Source: an uncultured Blautia sp. (GTDB lineage: Bacteria; Bacillota; Clostridia; Lachnospirales; Lachnospiraceae). Taken from it: a stretch of DNA of 13,475 nt. The notes beneath the pieces were generated by a model, which worked only from the letters and a program-made list of their open reading frames with translations, searched no databases and was not told the origin of the DNA. The stretch lies in the NCBI GenBank assembly GCA_946538475.1, contig CAMNGN010000042.1, forward strand, positions 1 through 13,475, written 5' to 3'. Position numbers and translations under genes: made by a program. This document shows, in pieces, positions 1 through 7,708 of the stretch (its first letter is position 1; every line of letters starts with the position of its first letter).

Positions 1-19
1 CCGTCCCCGTGTGTTTTCT

Positions 20-676
20 TCACCCCTCAAACATCTCCGTCCGCCCATCGATCACGGCGAACCATGTCTCTTTTTCCTTCTCCGCGACCGCTCTTCCGCC
101 TGTCGCCTCCGTCAATGCCTTTCGTATCCTCGCCTCGTCATCCAGCGAGACAAGAATATGCATGACCACCTTGTCGCTGTACTCCGTATCCAACACCGCA
201 AGCCCGTTTTCGCCTGCCAGATACTGTATTTTTCCCAGGTCGGTGTAGTCTGTATCGATGCGAAGCAGGTTCCCTCTGATTTTGGTGATCAGTTTGGAGG
301 CCTTAAGCCCCTCCTGCACTGCGCCGGAATAGGCTCTGACCAGCCCGCCTGTCCCCAGGAGGACGCCCCCGAAGTACCTGGTGACCACGACGGCGGTATT
401 GTACAGGTCTTCGCCTAAAAGCACGTCCAGCATAGGACGGCCGGCGGTGCCTGATGGTTCGCCGTCATCGCTGCACCTTGTATACTCACGATTGCTCCCT
501 ACGGTATACGCGTAGCAGTTATGCCTGGCATCCCAGTACTTTTTCTTCATCTCTTCGATAAACGCCAGTGCCTCTTCTTCCGAAGAGACGGGTCTCACAT
601 CCGCAAGAAATCTGGATTTCTTTTCTGTAAGGATCCCCTGCCCTCCTTCATATACCGTCCTGTATGTCTGCCTCAT
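20..676 (-). CDS. yigZ: YigZ/IMPACT (UPF0029) family protein
   Basis: The gene is complete and encodes 218 residues, the usual length for bacterial YigZ proteins. What is seen: an N-terminal IMPACT domain carrying the family signatures DGEPSGTAGRPMLDVL (residues 71-86) and VVVTRYFGGVLLGTGGLV (96-113), followed by a smaller C-terminal alpha/beta domain (about 135-210) typical of the family. There is no signal peptide or membrane segment, so it is cytosolic. Family knowledge: the relatives have an RNA- or nucleotide-binding-like fold, eukaryotic IMPACT acts on the GCN2 translation-stress pathway, and the bacterial role is not settled. I chose the ATG at 676 because a purine-rich AGAGGG lies about 9 bases upstream of it. 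A TTG seven codons further upstream is in frame but overlaps that ribosome binding site. The gene is divergent from the PBP gene. The family call is very sure and the function is not. Confidence 0.93.
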   Translation of the reverse strand: MRQTYRTVYEGGQGILTEKKSRFLADVRPVSSEEEALAFIEEMKKKYWDARHNCYAYTVGSNREYTRCSDDGEPSGTAGRPMLDVLLGEDLYNTAVVVTRYFGGVLLGTGGLVRAYSGAVQEGLKASKLITKIRGNLLRIDTDYTDLGKIQYLAGENGLAVLDTEYSDKVVMHILVSLDDEARIRKALTEATGGRAVAEKEKETWFAVIDGRTEMFEG

Positions 677-724
677 TCTTCTCAGCCCTCTCTGCAAATC
701 ATGATTACAAATATTATTTCTTTT

Positions 725-733
725 AGTGTATCA
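725..733 (-). promoter_or_regulatory. possible extended -10 promoter for yigZ
   Basis: On the minus strand this reads TGATACACT, an extended -10 (TG, one base, TACACT) about 50 bases before the yigZ start. The -35 position holds TTTCTT, which matches the consensus poorly, so the call rests on the -10 alone. A TAATAT at 711-716 is an alternative. Confidence 0.3.
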
Positions 734-773
734 TGGAAGCGGTAAAAAAGAAAGCTTTCGTTCCCGTTCACGC

Positions 774-788
774 CCCGTGCGTCACGGG
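774..788. repeat. short GC-rich inverted repeat in the yigZ/PBP divergent gap
   Basis: CCCGTG (774-779) is a perfect inverted match to CACGGG (783-788) across a 3-base loop. It lies between the two divergent genes and upstream of both candidate promoters. No T-run follows on either strand, so it is not a standard terminator. An operator or chance are both possible. Confidence 0.35.
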
Positions 789-836
789 ACAATGCAGTGC
801 AGAACAGATATGTCGAACAGTTATAAAAGCTTTTCC

Positions 837-865
837 TTTACTTGATTTTATAAAAATGATATAAT
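837..865 (+). promoter_or_regulatory. sigma-A-type promoter for the class A PBP gene
   Basis: TTTACT (837-842) and a perfect TATAAT (860-865) are separated by 17 bp. TG at 857-858 adds an extended -10 element. The surroundings are AT-rich, in contrast with the nearby coding DNA. Transcription would start near 872 and give a leader of about 80 bases before the ATG at 954. Confidence 0.75.
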
Positions 866-882
866 ATATAAGCTTATATTCA

Positions 883-935
883 GTGTACGGTCTCGATCGT
901 CATTCCGAGAATGATCTGAGCAGTACACCGGGACC
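883..935 (+). promoter_or_regulatory. foldable leader of the PBP mRNA
   Basis: The untranslated leader holds several pairing segments. GTGTAC (883-888) complements GTACAC (923-928) and encloses a hairpin in which TCATTC pairs with GAATGA across a 3-base loop. GGTCT (889-893) can pair with GGACC (931-935), counting one G-U pair, and this helix crosses the first one. It would therefore form either a pseudoknot or an alternative fold. The ribosome binding site GGGAGG follows at about 942-947. I recognise no known riboswitch class, and helices this short can arise by chance. Confidence 0.35.
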
Positions 936-953
936 TGTTTTGGGAGGAAGAAT

Positions 954-3647
954 ATGAATTATGGCAAGAAAGCGACTTCCCGCAAGAGGAACTCTCTGAT
1001 TTCCGGTTCCTCGATGCTTGGGAAGAAAGCTCATGTTTCGTTCATAAGAATACTGTTTTTACTGCTGATCGCCACTATCGTTGCTTCGATCTGTCTGGCC
1101 GCCGGCTCGGTACGGGGCGTGATCGACGGGGCCCCCAATGTGGACGATATCGATATTCAGCCGCTCGGGTACGCAACTTTCCTGTATGACTGCAACGGCA
1201 AACAGCTTCGAAAGCTGGCCGCCCCCGATTCAAACCGTCTCCCCGTCATCATCGATGAAGATCCGGCCAAAAACCAGATCCCCGTCGATCTTCAGAATGC
1301 CGTTGTGGCGATCGAGGACGAGCGTTTTTACGAACATAACGGAATCGATATCCGAGGTATACTCAGGGCCGCGGTCAGAGCGATCCGGACCGGCTCACTC
1401 ACCGAAGGTGCCAGTACCATCACGCAGCAGCTGCTGAAAAACAACGTGTTCACCGACTGGACCAGTGAATCCACCTGGCTCGATAAGTTCACGCGTAAGC
1501 TGCAGGAACAGTATCTGGCGCTGGCCGTAGAAAAAAAGATCAAGAATAAATCTGTCATTCTGGAAAACTACCTGAATACGATCAACCTTGGAGCCGGCGC
1601 GTACGGTGTACAGGCTGCTGCCCGGCAGTATTTCAACAAAGACGTATGGGATCTCAACCTTTCCGAATGCGCAACACTCGCCGGGATCACGCAGAACCCC
1701 AGCAAGTACAATCCCATCGAGCATCCCGAGGAAAACAAAAAGAGAAAAAAAGAAGTCCTGGAGCACATGCTGACTCAGGGTTATATCGATGAAGCCCAGT
1801 ATGACGAAGCCATGGCCGATGATGTGTATACACGGATCAAAGCCGCCCAGGATATTCATAAAGAAGGAACAAGCACGATCTATTCTTACTTTGAGGATGA
1901 GCTGATCGACCAGGTGGTCGACGATCTGATGAACATCCGCGGCTACACCAAGACCAAAGCGCGCAACATGGTATACAGCGGCGGCCTCAAGATATACACC
2001 ACACAGGATCCTTCCATTCAGAGGATCATGGACGAAGAGTATTCCAACGAGGCAAATTACCCTGCCGACACCACCTATGCACTCGACTTCGCGCTTACCA
2101 TCGCTGATGAAGAAGGCAACCAGACCAACTACAGCAAAGAAATGATGCGGCTTTATTTCCAGGATACGGAAGATCCGGAATTCAGTCTTCTCTTTAATTC
2201 GCCCGAAGAAGGCAGGCCCTATGTGGAACGTTACGAAAAATATGCACTCTCGCAGGTACCGGGCGGACACATTTTTGCGGAGCGCGTAAACTATGCGCCG
2301 CAGCCCCAGTCTTCCATGAGCATCATCGATCAGAGTACCGGCTATGTCAAAGCTCTGATCGGCGGAAGAGGCGAAAAGACCGCAAGTCTTACTCTGAACC
2401 GTGCAACCGATACCACAAGGCAGCCGGGTTCAACGTTTAAGATCGTGTCCACTTACGCGCCCGCCCTAGACGCAATGAACATGACACTGGCAACCTCCTT
2501 CGTCGATGAGCCGTACAACTATCCGGACGGCTCCCCGGTCAATAACGCTTCCATGTCTTTCGGAGGCGAGATGACCATCAGGAATGCCATCATCCATTCG
2601 GTCAACGTAGTTGCGGTCAAGTGTCTCGAGCAGGTCACTCCGGAACTCGGACTCAAGTATCTTACCGACCGCTTCGGCTTTACTACCCTGGCAACCGGCG
2701 ATCCCGCAAAGGATACGGATTACCTGGGCAACGTCTGGAGCGATGCGAACCTTGCCACCGCTCTCGGCGGTATCACGCACGGTGTCACCAATGTCGAGCT
2801 CTGTGCGGCCTACGCGGCCATCGCAAACGGAGGCCATTATATCAAGCCGGTGTACTACACACGCATCGAGGACAGAAACGGAAACATCCTGATCGACAAA
2901 GAGAATCCTGCTCCGAAAGATGCGATCAAAGAGACTACCGCGTGGCTGCTGACCAGCGCCATGGAAGATGTCGTGACAAAAGGTACCGGTACCATGTGCC
3001 AGCTCTCCAACCAGAAGGTGGCGGGAAAAACAGGTACCACCGAGGCGTACAACGACCTTTGGTTTGTGGGCTACACGCCTTATTACACCTGTGCTGTCTG
3101 GTCCGGCTACGACAATAACGAGAAGATCCCCGACAATGCGCGGGATTTCCACAAACAGCTGTGGCAGAAAGTCATGACACGCATCCACGAAGGTCTGCCC
3201 TTCAAAGATTTCGAAAAGCCTGCCGCCATCAGCGAAGCTTACGTCTGCAGCGAGAGCGGCCTGCTGGCTAACGATTACTGCCCGGCAGTAAACGAATATT
3301 TCGATGTGGGTACCATTCCGGAAGAGTACTGCTACGAGCATTCTTACGACTACAGTTACGGTTATTACGACGAGTATGGCAACTTCTATCCATACAGTTA
3401 TGGCGGTTATCAGGACGGCACAATGTTGATCGATCCGAACACCGGCCTTCCCTACACCTACGATTCGGGAATGTACAGTTATGACTACTCCGCAGGCGGG
3501 TACGATGCTTACGGCAATCCCGTTTCCGGCGGCAGCACATACGATGCCTACGGCAATCCTGTGAGCGGTGATGTATCGTATGATGCTTACGGCAATCCCA
3601 TCACGGACACTTCGGGAGGCGACGGCTCCGCTATCACCTATTACTGA
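954..3647 (+). CDS. class A penicillin-binding protein (bifunctional transglycosylase/transpeptidase, PBP1A type)
   Basis: The 897-residue protein polymerises lipid II into glycan strands and cross-links the stem peptides outside the membrane. Seen in order: a basic cytoplasmic N-terminus; one membrane segment (about 28-50); a GT51 transglycosylase domain with the EDERFYEH motif (catalytic E121) and EGASTITQQL (151-160); and a transpeptidase domain with STFK (S493 nucleophile, K496), SVN (549-551) and KTG (692-694). After it comes a short segment with C765, C776 and C793, of the kind seen in clostridial PBPs. The last roughly 100 residues are an unusual Tyr/Gly/Asp-rich tail ending in YDAYGNP repeats. 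All catalytic motifs are intact. The start follows GGGAGG at good spacing. It is transcribed alone, from its own promoter to a strong terminator. It could be named pbpF, ponA or mrcA, and I leave the symbol open because these paralogues cannot be told apart here. Confidence 0.96.
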   Translation: MNYGKKATSRKRNSLISGSSMLGKKAHVSFIRILFLLLIATIVASICLAAGSVRGVIDGAPNVDDIDIQPLGYATFLYDCNGKQLRKLAAPDSNRLPVIIDEDPAKNQIPVDLQNAVVAIEDERFYEHNGIDIRGILRAAVRAIRTGSLTEGASTITQQLLKNNVFTDWTSESTWLDKFTRKLQEQYLALAVEKKIKNKSVILENYLNTINLGAGAYGVQAAARQYFNKDVWDLNLSECATLAGITQNPSKYNPIEHPEENKKRKKEVLEHMLTQGYIDEAQYDEAMADDVYTRIKAAQDIHKEGTSTIYSYFEDELIDQVVDDLMNIRGYTKTKARNMVYSGGLKIYTTQDPSIQRIMDEEYSNEANYPADTTYALDFALTIADEEGNQTNYSKEMMRLYFQDTEDPEFSLLFNSPEEGRPYVERYEKYALSQVPGGHIFAERVNYAPQPQSSMSIIDQSTGYVKALIGGRGEKTASLTLNRATDTTRQPGSTFKIVSTYAPALDAMNMTLATSFVDEPYNYPDGSPVNNASMSFGGEMTIRNAIIHSVNVVAVKCLEQVTPELGLKYLTDRFGFTTLATGDPAKDTDYLGNVWSDANLATALGGITHGVTNVELCAAYAAIANGGHYIKPVYYTRIEDRNGNILIDKENPAPKDAIKETTAWLLTSAMEDVVTKGTGTMCQLSNQKVAGKTGTTEAYNDLWFVGYTPYYTCAVWSGYDNNEKIPDNARDFHKQLWQKVMTRIHEGLPFKDFEKPAAISEAYVCSESGLLANDYCPAVNEYFDVGTIPEEYCYEHSYDYSYGYYDEYGNFYPYSYGGYQDGTMLIDPNTGLPYTYDSGMYSYDYSAGGYDAYGNPVSGGSTYDAYGNPVSGDVSYDAYGNPITDTSGGDGSAITYY
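3501..3602 (+). repeat. 39-bp in-frame tandem repeat in the PBP tail
   Basis: There are two full 13-codon units (starting at 3501 and 3540) and a partial third (3579-3602). Each begins YDAYGNP, at residues 850, 863 and 876. The protein sequence of the unit core is nearly identical while some codons differ (GCT or GCC, CCC or CCT). This suggests an older duplication kept at protein level rather than a very recent slippage event. Confidence 0.85.
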
Positions 3648-3672
3648 CGATCCCGTACAGAAGATCAACGAT

Positions 3673-3709
3673 AAAAAAAGGTTTCTCCAAAACGGAGAAA
3701 CCTTTTTTT
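3673..3709. terminator. bidirectional intrinsic terminator between the PBP gene and glk
   Basis: GGTTTCTCC (3680-3688) pairs perfectly with GGAGAAACC (3694-3702) across a 5-base loop. Seven A precede the stem and seven T follow it, so both strands show a hairpin followed by a U-run. It starts 26 bp after the PBP stop codon and ends 18 bp beyond the glk stop codon, and so serves both convergent transcripts. Confidence 0.93.
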
Positions 3710-3726
3710 ATTCGTATTTATTCAGA

Positions 3727-4668
3727 TCATGAAGGAATGACCATCTTTGCACAGCCATAAATGCCTGCGTCATTCCCCAGAGTGGCAAGGACGATAGGTG
3801 TGGCCTTGCAGGTCTGGAATGTATATTTCCTGTAATACTTGCTGATCACATCGATCAGAGGCTGACCCGCGTTGGAAACTCCGCCGCCGACAACCAGGAC
3901 CTGGGGATCTGTCACGCAGGCAAATACAGCCATCGCACCGCCCAGTCTCTCGCCAAAGTCTTCTACGATATCAGCCGCAAGACCGTCTCCTGCCTTATAG
4001 GCATCGAAAACGGCGCGTGAGCTAAGTTCTTCAACAGTGCGAAGCGAAGAGGGTTTGTCCGATTTATTCAGGTACTGTTTTGCAAGCCTGGTGATACCCG
4101 TAGCCGAAGCGTACTGCTCAAGACATCCGGAGTTGCCGCAGTTGCAGGCTTCTGTCTCTTCGTGGTTGATGTTGGCATGACCGATCTCGCCGCCTGCACC
4201 GTGAGAGCCCGCTACGATCTTACCGTCGATGACGATACCGCCGCCTACGCCGGTACCCAGTGTAAGCATGATCATGTTGGAAGCGCCTTCGCCCGCACCC
4301 TTCCATGCCTCGCCGAGAGCCGCAACATTGGCATCGTTGCCTACTTTCGTCTTCAGGCCGGTAAGGGACTTCATCTCTTTTGCCGCTTCTTTGTAACCCC
4401 AGAAAAGGTTGACCGCAGTCAAAACATCTCCGTCATCGGTAACCGGTCCCGGTACGCCGAGTCCGACACCCACGAAATCATCCAAAGTAAGGCCTTTTTC
4501 TTCCATTTTTGCTTTCAGCGCTTCTGCGATGTCCGGAAGAATATTATACCCGTTATTCTCTTTTCGGGTCGGTATCTCCCATTTTTCGAGCAGATTACCG
4601 TCTGTCTTAAACAGACCGATCTTTACCGTTGTTCCGCCGATGTCAACTCCGAAACAGTATTCTTTCAT
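3727..4668 (-). CDS. glk: ROK-family glucokinase
   Basis: The 313-residue cytosolic sugar kinase is predicted to convert glucose and ATP to glucose-6-phosphate at the entry to glycolysis. Seen: the ATP phosphate-binding motif DIGGT (9-13), catalytic D112 in NDAN, the sugar-contacting GEIGH (E161, H164), and the ROK zinc cluster CNCGNSGC with H164, C175, C177 and C182 as expected ligands. Length and motif order fit bacterial ROK glucokinases rather than ROK repressors, since there is no N-terminal helix-turn-helix. The start follows AGGGGA on the minus strand. It lies 39 bp downstream of hprK with no terminator between, so the two are probably co-transcribed. Glucose as substrate is inferred from the family and the hprK link. 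Another hexose or N-acetylmannosamine is possible but less likely. Confidence 0.92.
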   Translation of the reverse strand: MKEYCFGVDIGGTTVKIGLFKTDGNLLEKWEIPTRKENNGYNILPDIAEALKAKMEEKGLTLDDFVGVGLGVPGPVTDDGDVLTAVNLFWGYKEAAKEMKSLTGLKTKVGNDANVAALGEAWKGAGEGASNMIMLTLGTGVGGGIVIDGKIVAGSHGAGGEIGHANINHEETEACNCGNSGCLEQYASATGITRLAKQYLNKSDKPSSLRTVEELSSRAVFDAYKAGDGLAADIVEDFGERLGGAMAVFACVTDPQVLVVGGGVSNAGQPLIDVISKYYRKYTFQTCKATPIVLATLGNDAGIYGCAKMVIPS

Positions 4669-4707
4669 GATGTTTCCCCTTTCATTATAGGTTTTTTACA
4701 AAGCCGG

Positions 4708-5637
4708 TCAGCCTCGCTTGCCGGCAATATTTGCCTGTACTCTCTTATACAGCTCTTCCGCTGCGTTATAACCCATCTTCTTCTGCCTGTGATTGATGGC
4801 CGCGGTCTCTACGATGATCGCCAGGTTTCTGCCCGGCCTGATCGGCAGTGAGTGACACACGATCTTGTTGCCGAGATACTCCGTGAATTCCTCGTGGAGG
4901 CCCAGACGATCGTATTCCTTATCTTTATCCCACTCCTCCAGCTTGATCACAAGATCGACCGACTGCGTGTTGAGCACACTTTCCACGCCGAACAGGGTTT
5001 TGACGTCGATGATGCCGATACCGCGTAGCTCGATAAAATGCCTTGTGATGTCCGGTGCGGAACCGACCAGTGTTACGTCACTGACCTTTCGGAGTTCGAC
5101 CACGTCATCGCTTACCAGACGATGTCCGCGTTTGATCAGCTCCAAAGCGGCCTCGCTCTTTCCGATACCGCTCTCGCCGGTGATCAGAACGCCCTCGCCG
5201 AATACGTCGACCAGAACGCCGTGAATGGAGATGCAGGGAGCCAGCTGAACGCCGAGCCATCTGATGATCTCTGCCATCAGGTTCGATGTGGTTCTTTCCG
5301 TGACAAAAGTCGGCACGTGATATTTGAGTGCCATATCGATCATATCCTTGGATGGCCTGGTCATTGTACTGAAAATAACACAGGGAATGCTGCTGGAGAT
5401 AAACCGCTCGTACTTGAATCTGCGTTCTTCATCGCTCAGCTGCATCAGATAGGTATATTCCACATATCCTATGATCTGCACTCTCTCGTTGGCAAAATGT
5501 TCCAGGTAACCTGTCAGCTGCAACGCAGGACGGTTGATCTCAGCTGTTATGATCTGGATGTCCGTCAGATCGATCTCCGGCGTCAGGTTGGTCAGATTCA
5601 GCTCCTGCGCCAGATTTGTGAGCTGTACACCCTTCAT
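4708..5637 (-). CDS. hprK: HPr kinase/phosphorylase
   Basis: The 309-residue enzyme phosphorylates HPr on its regulatory serine when glycolytic intermediates are high and removes the phosphate when they are low. In Firmicutes this controls CcpA-dependent carbon catabolite repression and PTS uptake. Seen: an N-terminal regulatory domain (about 1-130); then the catalytic domain with H139 in the IHG motif, the P-loop GESGIGKS (154-161), the acidic pair D177-D178 in SDDVV, the family signature ELRGIGIIDV (203-212), and the C-terminal LPIRPGRN segment (264-271). The length is normal and nothing is missing. The ATG at 5637 has AGGAGG 9 bases upstream. An earlier ATG between them reads only two codons before a stop and is not a start. 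The gene sits between uvrC and glk, an arrangement common in clostridia. Confidence 0.96.
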   Translation of the reverse strand: MKGVQLTNLAQELNLTNLTPEIDLTDIQIITAEINRPALQLTGYLEHFANERVQIIGYVEYTYLMQLSDEERRFKYERFISSSIPCVIFSTMTRPSKDMIDMALKYHVPTFVTERTTSNLMAEIIRWLGVQLAPCISIHGVLVDVFGEGVLITGESGIGKSEAALELIKRGHRLVSDDVVELRKVSDVTLVGSAPDITRHFIELRGIGIIDVKTLFGVESVLNTQSVDLVIKLEEWDKDKEYDRLGLHEEFTEYLGNKIVCHSLPIRPGRNLAIIVETAAINHRQKKMGYNAAEELYKRVQANIAGKRG

Positions 5638-5682
5638 ATCATAAATCCTCCTTAGTCCAAAGTCTTTGCGATATTTAACTAA

Positions 5683-5715
5683 ATTATATTATATCTTTGA
5701 CTCCTGCGCAAGCAA
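5683..5715 (-). promoter_or_regulatory. candidate promoter, possibly double, for hprK-glk
   Basis: On the minus strand two overlapping TATAAT boxes occur (5688-5693 and 5683-5688). The first pairs with TTGCTT (5710-5715) at 16 bp. The second pairs with TTGCGC (5706-5711) at 17 bp. Either would start transcription about 40 bases before the hprK start codon. This would let hprK-glk be expressed separately from uvrC. Confidence 0.6.
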
Positions 5716-5738
5716 ATCAGACATTTCGCGCTGCCGGG

Positions 5739-5772
5739 GCAAAAATCTACCGGTAAAAATGAACATTTTTGC
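5739..5772. repeat. AT-rich inverted repeat just after the uvrC stop
   Basis: GCAAAAAT (5739-5746) is inverted against ATTTTTGC (5765-5772). A competing shorter hairpin uses AAAAAT (5755-5760) with ATTTTT (5765-5770). It starts right after the uvrC stop codon and could be a weak terminator or a 3' stabilising structure. No U-run follows on the minus strand, so efficient termination is doubtful. Confidence 0.35.
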
Positions 5773-5773
5773 T

Positions 5774-7633
5774 TTATTCCCCACCCTCCGAAGGATGGAA
5801 GAAGGCATATACCGTCTCCGCAGATCGACGGTTCATGGATTCCGTCTCCGTCAGCTCTTCCAGCGATGCGTCCCTTATGTTTTCCGCCGACCGGAATTTG
5901 CGCATCAGCGCCTTTCTCCTGGTGTCGCCGATACCGGGAATATCGTCCAGGACAGAGTGGACCTGTCCGCTGCTCCGGAGAGACCGATGGTATTCTATGG
6001 CGAACCGGTGAGCCTCATCCTGAATACGGGTGATCAGGCGGAATCCTTCGCTCGAGGTGTCGATCGGAATCTCTACATTATTATAATAGAGCCCTCTTGT
6101 TCTGTGGTGATCGTCTTTAACCATTCCGGCTACCGGCACGTCGAGTCCCAGTTCATCAAGTACCTTGAGCGCAATGTTCACCTGTCCTCTGCCGCCGTCC
6201 ATCAGGATCAGGTCGGGAAGTCTGGCAAAACTGTCGTAGGCACTGCTGCTCGTATGAGTAAATCTGCGGGTAAGCACTTCTTCCATACTCGCATAGTCGT
6301 TTGGACCCTGCACGGATTTTATGCGGAATTTTCGATAGTCGCTCCTCTTGGGCTTTCCTTTTTCATAAACCACCATCGAACCCACGGAATCGAACCCGCT
6401 GATATTCGAAATATCAAAGGCCTCCATGCGAACGATTCCGGGAAGGGAAAGCCAATCTTCCACTTCGTGCACCGCGCCGATCGTCCGGCCTTCTTCCCTT
6501 TTGATCCGCTCACGGTCCTTGGAAAGGACCATCTCCGCATTTCGGGAAGCCAGCTCGACCAGCCCTTCTTTTGTCCCTTTTTTGGGTACCTTTATATGTA
6601 CCTTCTGCCCCCGGAGTCCGCTTAGCCACTCTTCGATGAGCTCCGTGTCCTCCAGTTCCTTCTGCACGATGATCTCTCTGGGGATGAACGGTGTGCCCGA
6701 ATAGTACTGACGCACAAACATGGACAGAACCTGCTCTCTTTTGTCCCCGCGCGCCACCTTGAGATAAAAATGCTCCCGTCCGATCATCCGTCCGTCCCTG
6801 ATAAAGAACACCTGCACTACCGCGTCCTGATCCCGCAGATCCTCGCTCTCGTCCATGGCCGCCGCGATCACATCGCGGTCCTCCTCTCCGTAGGCTGTGA
6901 TCTTCTGCCGCTCGCCTATTCGGCGTACGCTTTGAATCAGATCGCGGAGCTCGGCCGCATCTTCAAAGCGCATCTCCTCGGAGGCTTTCTGCATCTTCTC
7001 TGTCAGCTCTGTCACCGTGCTCTCAAAATCACCGCTCAAAAAGCGCAGCACCCGATCGATATGTTCTTTGTACCCCTCCTTGCTCACCTTACCTGTACAT
7101 GGCGCGATGCATTGTCCCATGTGGTAGTAGAGGCAGGGACGCTCTTTGCCGAAATCCCTGGGCAGAACTCTGCTGCAGGACCGCACCTGAAACAGCCTTC
7201 GCACCAGCTCGATCACATCTTTCACCGCGCCGGCGCTCGTATAGGGGCCGAAATATCTGCACTTGTCCTTCTTCATCCTGCGGGCAAACAGCACGCGCGG
7301 ATAGGCCTCGTTCAGCGTCACTTTGATGAAGGGATAGCTCTTGTCATCCTTCAGCATGGTGTTATATTTTGGACGGTGTTCCTTGATCAGGTTGCTTTCC
7401 AGCACCAGCGCTTCGAGTTCGGAGTCGGTGACAATGTATTCGAACCGGGCGATGTGCGTCACCATCTGCTCGATCTTAACCCCTTTATTGCGGCTGCTCT
7501 GAAAATACTGCCGTACACGGTTGCGGAGGCTGATCGCCTTCCCGACATAGATGATCTCGTCCTTGCTGTCGTGCATGATATACACGCCGGGCTTTGGAGG
7601 AAGTTTTTTCAGCTCTTCTTCAATATTAAACAT
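5774..7633 (-). CDS. uvrC: excinuclease ABC subunit C
   Basis: The 619-residue dual-incision nuclease of nucleotide excision repair is recruited by UvrB to damaged DNA. It cuts on both sides of the lesion. Seen in order: a GIY-YIG nuclease domain for the 3' cut (GVY at 16-18, YVG at 29-31, R39, and probable metal ligand E79); four cysteines C153, C167, C175 and C179 matching the iron-sulfur cluster positions of UvrC; a UVR domain for UvrB contact (about 203-238); an RNase H-like domain for the 5' cut with D407 (FDISN), D479 (LMDGG) and H542 (DEAHRF); and a C-terminal helix-hairpin-helix pair (about 560-612). The length is typical and no catalytic residue is missing. GGAAG lies 7 bases before the ATG at 7633. 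It follows ftsH on the same strand after a hairpin, and hprK comes next. Confidence 0.97.
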   Translation of the reverse strand: MFNIEEELKKLPPKPGVYIMHDSKDEIIYVGKAISLRNRVRQYFQSSRNKGVKIEQMVTHIARFEYIVTDSELEALVLESNLIKEHRPKYNTMLKDDKSYPFIKVTLNEAYPRVLFARRMKKDKCRYFGPYTSAGAVKDVIELVRRLFQVRSCSRVLPRDFGKERPCLYYHMGQCIAPCTGKVSKEGYKEHIDRVLRFLSGDFESTVTELTEKMQKASEEMRFEDAAELRDLIQSVRRIGERQKITAYGEEDRDVIAAAMDESEDLRDQDAVVQVFFIRDGRMIGREHFYLKVARGDKREQVLSMFVRQYYSGTPFIPREIIVQKELEDTELIEEWLSGLRGQKVHIKVPKKGTKEGLVELASRNAEMVLSKDRERIKREEGRTIGAVHEVEDWLSLPGIVRMEAFDISNISGFDSVGSMVVYEKGKPKRSDYRKFRIKSVQGPNDYASMEEVLTRRFTHTSSSAYDSFARLPDLILMDGGRGQVNIALKVLDELGLDVPVAGMVKDDHHRTRGLYYNNVEIPIDTSSEGFRLITRIQDEAHRFAIEYHRSLRSSGQVHSVLDDIPGIGDTRRKALMRKFRSAENIRDASLEELTETESMNRRSAETVYAFFHPSEGGE

Positions 7634-7659
7634 CTTTATTCTTCCATATGATAAGAAGA

Positions 7660-7699
7660 GCTGCAGTTCCGGAAAATCACTGTTTTCCGGAGCTGCAGC
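7660..7699 (-). terminator. strong hairpin between ftsH and uvrC, likely terminator or attenuator
   Basis: GCTGCAG (7660-7666) and CCGGAAAA (7669-7676) face TTTTCCGG (7683-7690) and CTGCAGC (7693-7699). The stem is about 16 bp with one poorly matched step and a 6-base loop. It begins 9 bases after the ftsH stop codon. On the minus strand it is followed by a T-rich but interrupted TCTTCTTA, so termination may be partial and some transcripts may read on into uvrC. Confidence 0.6.
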
Positions 7700-7708
7700 A
7701 TAAGTCTG

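Noticed and set aside
677..697. TTG start seven codons upstream of the yigZ ATG
   Set aside because: It would overlap the AGAGGG ribosome binding site of the ATG at 676, and family members start near the MRQTYRT-like segment.
1395..2270. 291-codon open frame on the minus strand opposite the PBP glycosyltransferase region
   Set aside because: It is a shadow of the sense gene, with no family resemblance and no promoter.
2466..3668. 400-codon open frame on the minus strand opposite the PBP transpeptidase domain and tail
   Set aside because: It is antisense to intact SVN and KTG motifs, has a composition rich in V, I and R typical of shadow frames, and has no good ribosome binding site or domain.
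5638..5644. ATG just upstream of the hprK start that could be a leader peptide
   Set aside because: It reads two codons and then a stop overlapping the true start codon. This is too short to call a gene and probably arose by chance.
5666..6625. 319-codon plus-strand frame spanning the uvrC/hprK gap and the uvrC 3' end
   Set aside because: It is antisense to conserved UvrC motifs, and the protein shows no recognisable domain.
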